Part shown: positions 45,159 through 53,443 of the stretch, in pieces
Numbering within the stretch: position 1 is the stretch's first letter
Layout: every line of letters begins with the position of its first letter
Assembly (NCBI GenBank): GCA_910574715.1
Contig: CAJTCH010000032.1
Span: 1 to 56,931 of the forward strand
Origin: Lachnospiraceae bacterium
GTDB lineage: Bacteria > Bacillota > Clostridia > Lachnospirales > Lachnospiraceae
Direction: 5' to 3'
DNA: 56,931 bases
The notes under the pieces: model-generated
Databases searched by the model: none
What the model saw: only the letters and a program-made list of their open reading frames with translations
Told to the model about the DNA's origin: nothing
Translations under genes and position numbers: made by a program

Positions 45159-46331
45159 TTATATTTTAGATATATATTTTTCTATCTGATATAACGCCGC
45201 GCCGAATGCCGACGCTTCTTCCCTGTAACGGCAGACCCTGACATACGCCCCGCTTCCGCCGAAGATATTCTTCGCGGCAGCGATAGCGCGAAACTGCTCT
45301 ATGTATGGTTCCATATAATTTCCCACATATCCTCCAAGCACCACCTCACAGTCAAAGCACATCCGCAGATTGTCAACTACTATGGCAAGATCGTACATAT
45401 ATTCTTCCCAGATACGCCGGTACTCCCCGGTGCCTGACTCCAGCTTCTGAAAGAACCCCTTCAGATCTCCATTCTCAAGCTGCGCCAGGTTCAGCGCGCT
45501 GCAGTAAGCGTCCAGGCATCCCTTCTTGCCGCAATAGCATGTCTTCCCTTCCGGGTGGACTACCATATGCCCGAACTCACCGCTGCGCCAGTTATTCCCC
45601 ATATACATAGCGCCGCCGTCATAATCGCTCCGGATCCCGTCGTTGCTCTTCATCTCATCCGCGAAGATCACTGCGCCGCCCACTGAATTGCTCAGCGACA
45701 GGTAGACCATATTACTCTCCGGATCCTTAAAATCCACACCCTCTGTGATCGCCGCTGCATTGGCATCATTCAGCAATTCACATGGATACGGTATATAATC
45801 CGCCAGTCTCTCCCTTGAGAGATCCTTAATATTCAATATATGTGACTGCGTGAGAATGTTCTTCTGCCTGTCCACGATTCCCGGAAGAGAGATTCCGACT
45901 CCTTCCATCTTCGTCTCCGGTATCCGGTTCTCCTCCACAAACCTTCTTAATATCTCCGAAAGCTCCCTGAAATACACATCCTCACAGGCAAACGGCTTGC
46001 GGATCCGTTCATGCTTCAAGACCTTCCTTGCCAGATCCGTATAAGCTATCCCCACATGATTGGCCGTAATATCGACTCCGATCGCGCATCTTGCATCCTT
46101 CACCGCAGCGATCGCCTTCGCCTTCCGTCCTCCGGTAGACTGCAATTCGCCCACTTCCGCCACGACTCCGGCATCCTTAAGCTCCTTCACGATCGTCAGA
46201 ACCGTCGGCCCGCTGATATCGAGCGCCGCCGAGATGTCCGGCATACTCGTCTCGCTTAAACTATTCACGTATCGGAATACCCGGTTCCTGTTCAGCTTCT
46301 TCACTTCTAAACTATTCGTACCTCTTCTCAT
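45159..46331 (-). CDS. ROK family transcriptional regulator (first paralog)
   Basis: A 390-aa protein: N-terminal winged helix-turn-helix (about 20-70, MPDISAALDISGPTVLTIVK) and a C-terminal ROK sugar-kinase-like domain. The ROK zinc motif is CYCGKKGCLDAYCS (about 268-281), preceded by GEFGHMVV. The first domain resembles XylR/NagC-type repressors that sense free sugars. It precedes the polyol dehydrogenase gene and probably represses its own operon through site B, and the SDR-RbsB operon through the related site A. Confidence 0.9.
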   Translation of the reverse strand: MRRGTNSLEVKKLNRNRVFRYVNSLSETSMPDISAALDISGPTVLTIVKELKDAGVVAEVGELQSTGGRKAKAIAAVKDARCAIGVDITANHVGIAYTDLARKVLKHERIRKPFACEDVYFRELSEILRRFVEENRIPETKMEGVGISLPGIVDRQKNILTQSHILNIKDLSRERLADYIPYPCELLNDANAAAITEGVDFKDPESNMVYLSLSNSVGGAVIFADEMKSNDGIRSDYDGGAMYMGNNWRSGEFGHMVVHPEGKTCYCGKKGCLDAYCSALNLAQLENGDLKGFFQKLESGTGEYRRIWEEYMYDLAIVVDNLRMCFDCEVVLGGYVGNYMEPYIEQFRAIAAAKNIFGGSGAYVRVCRYREEASAFGAALYQIEKYISKI

Positions 46332-46360
46332 CTCTCCTCCTTTCCACTTATATAATCGGT

Positions 46361-46417
46361 TTAATTAAGTGATTTATTAATTGTGTATATCGTATCACAT
46401 TTTTGTGGAAACTTCAA
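46361..46417 (-). promoter_or_regulatory. Promoter plus ROK-type operator (site B)
   Basis: Minus-strand TTGAAG (46417-46412) and TACGAT (46394-46389) with 17-bp spacing, followed by the 39-bp block (46361-46399) shared with site A. The block begins 30 bp before the ROK start codon and would cover the transcription start, a good position for autorepression. Confidence 0.65.
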
Positions 46418-46440
46418 TAACTTTTTACTCAGACTGCTGA

Positions 46441-47577
46441 TCAAATATTATCCAGGAATTCATCAATATAGAACAGCGCCGCCCCCGCCGCAGACGCCTC
46501 CACCTTATACCGGCATTCTACCAGATAATCCCTGGCCCGGTCTCCGAACGGATTCCTCTCATCCACACGCCGGCAGATCTCTTCCATATATCTCCCAACA
46601 TAAGCGCCCACATATCCGCCCAGGATCACTCTCCCGTCAAACAACATCCTGACATTGTGGATCGCCGCGGTCAAATGCCCAAGATATTCATCCCACAGCC
46701 GCTTCGCCGTCACATCTCCTTCTTCCAGCGCCTTAAAGAATGCTTCCACATTACCGTCCGCATAATCCGCAAGCTTCCCGGCCCGGCATACCGTGTCAAA
46801 GCAGCCCCTCTTCCCGCAGTAGCAGAGTTCGCCGCCCTCCTGCACCACAGCCATGTGCCCGATCTCGCCGCCCTTGTGCGTATTGCCCTCATAGATCGCA
46901 TCGTCAATGATGACTGAGCCGCCGACACTGTTGCTCAAGCTGATGTAGAATGCATTCTGAAGCTCCCTGTTCGTCCAGGTCTCCCTGTACCCTGCCGCAT
47001 AAGAGTCATGAACCAGCCTGTTGCGGTACGGTATATACGCCGCAATCTCTTCCCTTTTCTTCTTCGCAAAATTCAGCGCCGTTCCATATGTGATCCGTTC
47101 CCCGTCATCCGAGATCAGACACTGTACAGAGATCCCGACTCCCAACAGCTCTTCATCACGGATACCCGCATCATTCTTCACGGATTCTGTCACCTCACCG
47201 ATCTTGCGCAGATATGCATCTTCCTCAAGATCGAAGGCTATGCGCTGCCGATCCATGCTGACAATATCACCGGACAGATCCACCGCCACCGCGGTAATAT
47301 GATTCGCCGTAATATCCACGCCGATCGCCGCTCTCGCATTCTTAACATAAGTAAATGCAGTTGCATTCCGCCCACCGGTATTCTTAATCTTCCCCGATGT
47401 ATCGATCAATCCCTGCTTCTTCAAGTAATCAAGATTGGTCGTGATCGTTGGCAGGCTTAACTGCATATCCACAACAATATCCTGCTTGGATGCCGATCCA
47501 TGCTCTCTGATATAATTGTAGATACTCCTTCTATTCTTTGTCTTGATCTCCTTTGCTCCTATCTTATCTGCACTCAT
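46441..47577 (-). CDS. ROK family transcriptional regulator (second paralog)
   Basis: A 378-aa relative of the preceding ROK protein, with a winged helix-turn-helix (about 20-60, SKQDIVVDMQLSLPTITTN) and ROK domain with GGEIGHMAV and CYCGKRGCFDTVC. IGVDITANHITAVAVDLSG is the ATP/sugar-binding start of the ROK fold. ATG at 47577 is eight bases after GGGG; GTG three codons earlier is possible. No copy of the 39-bp operator precedes it. It ends 109 bp before the first ROK gene. Its targets are unknown; a role in the same pathway is inferred from position. Confidence 0.88.
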   Translation of the reverse strand: MSADKIGAKEIKTKNRRSIYNYIREHGSASKQDIVVDMQLSLPTITTNLDYLKKQGLIDTSGKIKNTGGRNATAFTYVKNARAAIGVDITANHITAVAVDLSGDIVSMDRQRIAFDLEEDAYLRKIGEVTESVKNDAGIRDEELLGVGISVQCLISDDGERITYGTALNFAKKKREEIAAYIPYRNRLVHDSYAAGYRETWTNRELQNAFYISLSNSVGGSVIIDDAIYEGNTHKGGEIGHMAVVQEGGELCYCGKRGCFDTVCRAGKLADYADGNVEAFFKALEEGDVTAKRLWDEYLGHLTAAIHNVRMLFDGRVILGGYVGAYVGRYMEEICRRVDERNPFGDRARDYLVECRYKVEASAAGAALFYIDEFLDNI

Positions 47578-47600
47578 CCGTCTCACCCCATCTCACCAGG

Positions 47601-48017
47601 CTATACCATCATCGTCATATAAACAGGTATATACATAATGCCCTCCTCATATTTTAAATCCTTCATATATATAATATATCTGTCTTCCATCTTAAACTGA
47701 TATTTTTTAATCAAATAATCAAATGACTTATGGGATGTATAATTCGATGATTTCACTTCTATGGGACATATCTTTCTCTTCTTAACGGTCATAAAATCAA
47801 TTTCATATTTCTTTTCCACCGTATTGCCTTCCGGTTGATACATATATTCGTGAAAGTACAGTTCATGCTCTGACGCCCGAAGCATCTGCGCAACTATATT
47901 TTCCAGAATCATCCCCTGATTAATACCCTGGTTCCCAAAAATCAGCGCTTTATATAAATCTTCTTCCATGTCTCCCATATATAATTTAAAATTACTCCTA
48001 AAACAGCTCCAGACCAA
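47601..48017 (-). pseudogene. C-terminal remnant of a DUF4143-type ATPase
   Basis: Encodes only the tail of the AAA+/DUF4143 family: NFKLYMGD, NQGMILENIVAQMLRA, and EIDFM...CPIEVKSS with the ending expected of the full protein. The roughly 250-residue ATPase half that should precede it is absent from 48018-48170, which has no readable homology. It is AT-richer than its neighbours and lies between two unrelated operons. These proteins are common in mobile or accessory DNA, so this is probably the end of an old insertion. It might still be translated as a 138-aa fragment. Confidence 0.75.
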
Positions 48018-48170
48018 CCTCCGGTTTTGTTACATTGATACATTCATTTCCGATCATTGATTCCGTTTCACAAAATCAATCTGGGCAAAATTTCTCCCTT
48101 GATCGCCTGTCTTGCCTGAGGATGTTCCAGTTGACAGTTCCTTCCATATTTTTAACGAATTTACAAAAAG

Positions 48171-48794
48171 TTATATTAGTTCCAACGAAAGCAGTTCATC
48201 AAAGGAATCTATCGTCACATAATCTCCCTCGACCTCGCCAAATCCATATGACACATAGATCATCGGAATTCCTGCCTTGCGGCACGCGTCTGCATCTCCC
48301 TGGGTATCCCCCACATATACCGCTTCCGTAATCTGGTTGCGCTCCATGATAAGCCTGATATTCTCCGCCTTAAGCTTCCCCGTATCATCCGGACACAGAT
48401 GATCCGCGAAATACTCTGACAGTCCTGTATTCTTAAGAAAAGCCTCGATATAACCTCCCTGGCAGTTGCTTACGATCAACAGTGTAAACCTCTTATTCAG
48501 CTCGCGGATCGTCTCCGGCACCCCTTTGTAGATCTCACAGGCTGCCGTCTCTACTCTGCTGTTCTCATATCGGAACAGATGCACCGATAACTGTTCCTGC
48601 TCCTGCCAAGTCAGCTCCGGGAACAACGCTGCAACAATCTGGTCCATCGGCTTGCCGAATTCACGCACCAGATCTTCGCTTGTAATGATCCGGTTAAGTT
48701 GAGTGTGGTCTTTCACGGCCTGCGTCCATGCGATCGCTACCTGCCCGGTTGAGTTCCATAGTGTGCCGTCTACATCAAAAATAATTGCTTTCAT
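48171..48794 (-). CDS. HAD family hydrolase (phosphatase, beta-phosphoglucomutase-like)
   Basis: A 207-aa HAD protein. Motif I is FDVDGTLWN (about 5-13, nucleophile Asp), motif II is LIVSNCQGG (about 104-112), motif III Lys in TGKLKAENI, and motif IV is VGDTQGDADA. The helical cap after motif I is of the C1 type. Likely dephosphorylates a sugar phosphate; no neighbour fixes the substrate. ATG at 48794 is preferred, with a GGCGG-like site upstream; seven more codons are possible. It has its own promoter. Confidence 0.88.
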   Translation of the reverse strand: MKAIIFDVDGTLWNSTGQVAIAWTQAVKDHTQLNRIITSEDLVREFGKPMDQIVAALFPELTWQEQEQLSVHLFRYENSRVETAACEIYKGVPETIRELNKRFTLLIVSNCQGGYIEAFLKNTGLSEYFADHLCPDDTGKLKAENIRLIMERNQITEAVYVGDTQGDADACRKAGIPMIYVSYGFGEVEGDYVTIDSFDELLSLELI

Positions 48795-48826
48795 AGAGGG
48801 GTACCGCCTTTTCATTAGATATTTCT

Positions 48827-48855
48827 ATTATAATAGTATCGGATACAATTATCAA
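48827..48855 (-). promoter_or_regulatory. Promoter of the HAD hydrolase gene
   Basis: Minus-strand TTGATA (48855-48850) and TATAAT (48832-48827) with 17-bp spacing, about 33 bp before the start codon. Confidence 0.7.
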
Positions 48856-48873
48856 CCTTTTATAAAAGCATTT

Positions 48874-48909
48874 AAAAAAAGCCTTCTGTTACTGGAACAG
48901 AAAGCTTTT
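48874..48909 (-). terminator. Terminator of the eight-gene sugar/polyol operon
   Basis: A 13-bp stem with one mismatch (AAAGC-TTCTGTT with AACAGAA-GCTTT) and at least seven T on the minus strand, 15 bp after the dehydrogenase stop. Confidence 0.8.
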
Positions 48910-48924
48910 GCTATTTCCCGCCAC

Positions 48925-49974
48925 TTATTTCACAATCTTCACGACCGCCTTCACGATCTCTGCCTTCTCATTGATACTCCGGTCCATTGCTGTCTGTATA
49001 TCGTCAAAATCAAAAATATGGGTCGCAATCCCCTTTAGATTCACCTTGCCCTGCTCTACCGCCTCGATTGCCATAGGATAAATATGACGGTAACGGAAGA
49101 TTGTCTTGATGGTAAGCTCCTTATCAAGCGCCATGCTTGCCATGATATTCATCATACCGGTCTTGCCGTAGCCTACCAGTACGATCACCGCTCCCTTGCT
49201 CACCGCCTGGATCGCCTGATTGGTCGTGATCTCCGTACCTGCCGTCTCTATCGCAAGGTCGAAGCCCATACCATCCGTCAATTCCTTCGCCTTCTCCAAT
49301 ACATCCTCTTCTTTGCCGTTGATCACACCGTCCGCTCCAAGCTCCAGCGCCTTCTCAAGACGCTTCTCCATGATATCTACCACATAGACTCTGGCAACAC
49401 CGCATGCCTTAAGCGCCATCATAGACACCAGACCGATACAGCCCGCGCCGAATACGACCGCCGTCTGCCCGGCCTGGGCGCCGCCCTGCTTCGCCGCATG
49501 GAAACCAACTGCCAGAGGCTCGATCAGCGCCCCCTCCAGCGTACTTACATTCTCCGGCAATTTGAAGCACAGATCCGCCTCATGCGCCACGTATTCCTGG
49601 AACACTCCGTCTACCGGCGGCGTCGCAAAGAACACGACGTCCGGACAGAGATTGTATCTGCCTTCACGGCAGAACTTACATTTGCCGCAGGTCTTGCCCG
49701 GCTCTAACGCGACACGGTCTCCAACTTTGAGGTGTGTCACCGCCTTTCCTACTTCTACAACGACTCCGCCCGGCTCATGGCCCAGTACGAACGGCGGCTC
49801 CACTACAAAGTTTCCGATCCTGCCCGTCTCGTAATAATGCATGTCGCTTCCGCAGATCCCCACATACTCAAGCTTCACCAGCACCTCATTCTCCCGCGGC
49901 GCCGGGATCGGTCTCTCGGTGTATCCCATCTTGCCGATTCCATTCATTACTGCTACCTTCATCATACCTTCCAC
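48925..49974 (-). CDS. Zinc-dependent polyol dehydrogenase (xylitol/sorbitol dehydrogenase-like), copy 2
   Basis: A 349-aa near-twin of the gene at 44095: substitutions are few and mostly mild (for example Q/R and D/E near 28-29, D/N in GRIGD, K/R in REGKYN, S/A in GVSRVY, T/A-V, V/I near the end). The zinc and NAD sites are the same. Start is GTG, nine bases after GGAGG, where copy 1 has ATG. It is the last gene of its operon, after the FGGY kinase. DNA identity is also very high through the whole coding region, implying a recent duplication or gene conversion. Function as for copy 1: oxidation of a polyol to a ketose. Confidence 0.88.
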   Translation of the reverse strand: MEGMMKVAVMNGIGKMGYTERPIPAPRENEVLVKLEYVGICGSDMHYYETGRIGNFVVEPPFVLGHEPGGVVVEVGKAVTHLKVGDRVALEPGKTCGKCKFCREGRYNLCPDVVFFATPPVDGVFQEYVAHEADLCFKLPENVSTLEGALIEPLAVGFHAAKQGGAQAGQTAVVFGAGCIGLVSMMALKACGVARVYVVDIMEKRLEKALELGADGVINGKEEDVLEKAKELTDGMGFDLAIETAGTEITTNQAIQAVSKGAVIVLVGYGKTGMMNIMASMALDKELTIKTIFRYRHIYPMAIEAVEQGKVNLKGIATHIFDFDDIQTAMDRSINEKAEIVKAVVKIVK

Positions 49975-50003
49975 CTTAATGTTCCTCCTTATACTGCCGT
50001 ATC

Positions 50004-51530
50004 TTACAGCCTTTGATGCTTCTCAAATACATCGTGCAGATCTTTCGTATATTCTTTATAAATCTGCTTATATTTTCCGTATTCCTTTCCTTTCGCAGAA
50101 TTAGACGTATACCGATCCCGTTTATTTACATATCTCCTGGCTGTCTCTTTCAGATCTTCAAATATCCCCACTGCATTTCCCGCTAACATCGCCGCTCCCC
50201 ACATGGCGACATCTTCTCTGTCCAATGTATAATAGGTCTTATTCTGTACATCCGCGCACATTTGTGTCCATACAGGCGATTTCGCGCCGCCGCCTATAAT
50301 CTTAACATCCTGGATATCGTACTCCGGATAGAGTTGTTCTATCCTGTCAAACGCCAAAGAAAAATCATAAGTAAAGCTTTCCAGCAATGCTTTATAAAAA
50401 TGCTCCGGGCCATGACTCCAGTCAAATCCCATGAACATCCCTCTCAAGCTGCCATCCAAAGGCATAGACGATCCTCCAAGCAGTCCGATCGCCATGACTC
50501 CGCTGCACCCTGGTTCGATGTCTCTCATCTTCTCCTCCATCAATGCAAAACTCTCTTTGGAAGACTTACCGGATTCTCTGACAAACTGATCAATAAACCA
50601 ATCCAGCGTAATTCCCGAACCCGCAACAAAATGCGTAGTGTAAAAATCTCCAGGCACCGCCGACGGGATCACATCCAACCGCTTCTCTATAATATCTGCC
50701 CGATACTCCGGTACACAGCAGCTGATCTCTCCATAAGAAGAGGCTTCAAAAATCGTATCTCCATAATCTACGATTGCCGCTCCCAGACATCCTGCCGCTT
50801 TGTCTCCCGCTCCTGACACCAATGGAATCCCTTGTGTTAATCCTGTTAACTCCGCTATCTTCTTATTCAGACATGCACAGACATAATTAGAATTTACGAT
50901 CTTAGGCAGGTACTTTAAATCCAATCCTATTTCTCTGCAGATCTCCTCCGACCATCTGTCATGATTTACATCTGCCAGGCCAGTCCACTGTATATAAGAT
51001 CTGTCCATCACAGAATCTTCTACCGAGATATCTCCCAGCTTACCGATCACATAACCGCTGATCATAAGATACTTTTCAATTTTCTTGCTTTCCTGCGGAA
51101 ATTCCTCACGAAACCATTCATATTTGGGAGCCATCTGCGGAAAATTCGTACCGCCGATGCATAAGAATTTCTCTCCAAGACTTTCCATCTGCTTCTTCGC
51201 ATATGGCATATAGCGGCTATCCAAAGAACATGACCAGGTCGTGATATCGTTCCACTCCTTATCAACTCCCATAAATCCCGACATCTGTCCAGTAAATGCT
51301 ATGGCCGCTACCGCGTTACGCCTGTCGCCCAATCTCTCCGCAACCTTACAAAGGCATTTCACTACAGAATCAACCAACTCATCCCCCTTTTGGATAAATA
51401 TGCCCGGACCTGGCCGATAGTCCTTTACAGGCTCCATTTCCAGAGCGACACATGCGCTCGTATCGTCATACGCCCCTACCTTGATAAAGCTTGTCCCTAA
51501 ATCAACCGCCAATAAAATATTCTCATTCAT
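50004..51530 (-). CDS. FGGY family carbohydrate kinase (xylulokinase-like)
   Basis: Sugar kinase of 508 aa. The phosphate-binding start AVDLGTSFIKVGAYD (about 8-22), the GAGDKAAGCLGA motif (about 244-255) and IIGGGAKSPVWTQMCADV (about 408-425) are the FGGY hallmarks. It would phosphorylate a ketose such as a pentulose at C5 with ATP. ATG at 51530 is five bases after GGGAGG. Its neighbours (isomerase, polyol dehydrogenase, DeoC) point to pentose or pentitol catabolism. Confidence 0.9.
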   Translation of the reverse strand: MNENILLAVDLGTSFIKVGAYDDTSACVALEMEPVKDYRPGPGIFIQKGDELVDSVVKCLCKVAERLGDRRNAVAAIAFTGQMSGFMGVDKEWNDITTWSCSLDSRYMPYAKKQMESLGEKFLCIGGTNFPQMAPKYEWFREEFPQESKKIEKYLMISGYVIGKLGDISVEDSVMDRSYIQWTGLADVNHDRWSEEICREIGLDLKYLPKIVNSNYVCACLNKKIAELTGLTQGIPLVSGAGDKAAGCLGAAIVDYGDTIFEASSYGEISCCVPEYRADIIEKRLDVIPSAVPGDFYTTHFVAGSGITLDWFIDQFVRESGKSSKESFALMEEKMRDIEPGCSGVMAIGLLGGSSMPLDGSLRGMFMGFDWSHGPEHFYKALLESFTYDFSLAFDRIEQLYPEYDIQDVKIIGGGAKSPVWTQMCADVQNKTYYTLDREDVAMWGAAMLAGNAVGIFEDLKETARRYVNKRDRYTSNSAKGKEYGKYKQIYKEYTKDLHDVFEKHQRL

Positions 51531-51561
51531 ATAAACCTCCCGATTCATAAGATCTATGGGA

Positions 51562-51948
51562 TTATGCCTGTATCATCTCAATCTCTACTCCGTTAGGATC
51601 TCTGATCAACATTACAGTCTGTCCAATCTGTTCAATATATTCCGGATACATATTGATGCCATATCCTGCCTGTTCGCATCTTCTTCTGCACTCTTCTAAG
51701 TCATCCACGCACAATGCGAAATGTCTGTAAACTCCCACATCCGTATTGCCCGCCTGGATTCTCTTCTGTTCTTCTTTATATTCTATTAATTCTAACTTGA
51801 TATCTGACAAATCATACAGATATAACTCATGGTCACCCATATCAACATTTTTTATTCTCTCTAATCCAATTACATTCTCATAAAAGTCAAATGATTCTTT
51901 AACATTAACCATATTGATCGTGATATGATCCACGCCTTTTATCTTCAT
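51562..51948 (-). CDS. VOC (glyoxalase-fold) family protein
   Basis: A 128-aa vicinal-oxygen-chelate protein: DHITINMVNVKESFDFYENVIG at the start, HFALCVDD in the middle (about 75-82) and RDPNGVEIEMIQA at the end, with the expected metal ligands H8, H75 and E near 123. The reaction in this operon is unknown; epimerisation or isomerisation of a sugar or methylglyoxal-type by-product are options. GGAGAGG precedes the ATG. A terminator separates it from the isomerase upstream. Confidence 0.82.
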   Translation of the reverse strand: MKIKGVDHITINMVNVKESFDFYENVIGLERIKNVDMGDHELYLYDLSDIKLELIEYKEEQKRIQAGNTDVGVYRHFALCVDDLEECRRRCEQAGYGINMYPEYIEQIGQTVMLIRDPNGVEIEMIQA

Positions 51949-51967
51949 TCTGACCTCTCCTTTCTTC

Positions 51968-52000
51968 TAAAAATGGGACTGCCGCATTACAACAGTCCCA
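51968..52000 (-). terminator. Intrinsic terminator inside the sugar/polyol operon
   Basis: On the minus strand TGGGACTG pairs with CAGTCCCA around an 11-base loop, then five T. It lies six bases after the isomerase stop and 20 bp before the VOC start. No room is left for a promoter, so expression of VOC, kinase and dehydrogenase must depend on read-through. Confidence 0.75.
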
Positions 52001-52005
52001 ACTGA

Positions 52006-53409
52006 TTATCTTGAAACATCCACAAACTCAATATCCAGAACATTGCACAAGAGTTCCAGACGTTCTACCCAATCGCCTGTCCACAATACCTGATGATGTG
52101 TTCCTCCATAGCGGAGCCATTTCGTCATTGCGTCTTTTACTCCGTTATCCGGCTTAAAAAATGTATGATTCATCGGAATACCCGGAATGATATCTGTATC
52201 CAACACTTCTCCCTTCATCACCACGAGACGGTACTGATCTCCGCTGATCGGAACCAAAGAAGCCACTGTCGTCGTACCAAGCTCCGCGCCGAATATCGGC
52301 GTCGGCGGATTATCCCTGTTGCCAATATCGAGAGGTCTGTCAATCAGTGTTACCGGCCGGTCTTTCCTTGCCACTTTCCAGTTGCCTTCTCCCATATGTG
52401 CAAACATACATGCGTCTCTGCCGTAATCCAGCGAATACATCTCTGTAAAATGCGGATTGCCGATCAAGAGATGCCCGGCCGCCATCAATGCCATGATATG
52501 GACATCTCCCTCCGCCGCATAAGCATATCCCTTCGCCATCATATTACATGCCGCCAGAATCGGTAACTGATCAATCCTTCCGTCTTCTTCAAATACCATA
52601 AAATTCGCTGAAAATCCATCATAATTCTTCTTCTGCAGGAATTTCTCAAATGCAATCTGAAGCTTTGCCGCATAACGGTGATTCGATTGCGGCAGCCCTT
52701 CCTGTATTTCAAAATTCTCCTGATCTTCTGCTATCTGTTTATCAATCTCTTCCTCTGTTACATTGGCAAATTCTGCAACAACTTGACCGACCCCTTCATG
52801 CAGGACTTCTATTCCAAATTTCTGGAAAAACGCCACTTCATCACCCAGAATATCACCCATATTCTGCATTTTCTGCATCAAGGCCAGTCTGCATCTGCGC
52901 AGCGCGTTTGCCGTTCCTGCCGCCATAGCCCAATTCTTCACAAACTCCTTAAACTTATCACTCTTCCAGTCCTCCGTGATGATTGCCGGCTGATAACCTA
53001 AGCGCATGAGCATATTAGACGTATCCTGAATCCCATGGATTCCCTGGTTTGTTGTAAGATAACTCCAATTCCAGTCATCTGTCACATTCGGAAGCGGCTG
53101 GATATTCGCCAGCATAACCGGAAGATTATTCTTCTTAAACGCCTGTACGATCCTAAGTCCGGGAGAATATAACGTATTGATGATCATAATACCGTCAAGT
53201 TCCTGATCGTTAAAGCCTTTTACAATACGCTCTGTATGCTCTCTCTCTTTCGACAGACCCGGGAATACAAATTCTGCCGTATCCTTCAATTGCTCAATCA
53301 CATCTTCAACGAATCTGGTCTGATTAGCTGGAATCTCCGGCTGCGACTCGTCATACAATCCCTGCATCAATGCCAGAATTCCTATTCTGGGTTTTACTAA
53401 ATTCAACAT
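52006..53409 (-). CDS. L-arabinose/L-fucose isomerase family protein (AraA-like)
   Basis: Aldose-ketose isomerase-like protein of 467 aa. The N-terminal half is a Rossmann-like domain (RIGILALMQGLY...). The C-terminal part shows the AraA pattern: YAAEGDVHIMALM (about 303-315), FTEMYSLDYGRD, AHMGEGNW, and LRYGGTHHQVLW with the terminal His pair, the likely metal ligands. Substrate is not fixed; AraA relatives include enzymes for arabinose, fucose and other pentoses. It sits upstream of an FGGY kinase in the usual isomerase-kinase order. Good AGGAGG site. Confidence 0.85.
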   Translation of the reverse strand: MLNLVKPRIGILALMQGLYDESQPEIPANQTRFVEDVIEQLKDTAEFVFPGLSKEREHTERIVKGFNDQELDGIMIINTLYSPGLRIVQAFKKNNLPVMLANIQPLPNVTDDWNWSYLTTNQGIHGIQDTSNMLMRLGYQPAIITEDWKSDKFKEFVKNWAMAAGTANALRRCRLALMQKMQNMGDILGDEVAFFQKFGIEVLHEGVGQVVAEFANVTEEEIDKQIAEDQENFEIQEGLPQSNHRYAAKLQIAFEKFLQKKNYDGFSANFMVFEEDGRIDQLPILAACNMMAKGYAYAAEGDVHIMALMAAGHLLIGNPHFTEMYSLDYGRDACMFAHMGEGNWKVARKDRPVTLIDRPLDIGNRDNPPTPIFGAELGTTTVASLVPISGDQYRLVVMKGEVLDTDIIPGIPMNHTFFKPDNGVKDAMTKWLRYGGTHHQVLWTGDWVERLELLCNVLDIEFVDVSR

Positions 53410-53443
53410 CTCTTTACCTCCTCAGTATTTTAATCCGCGTTTC

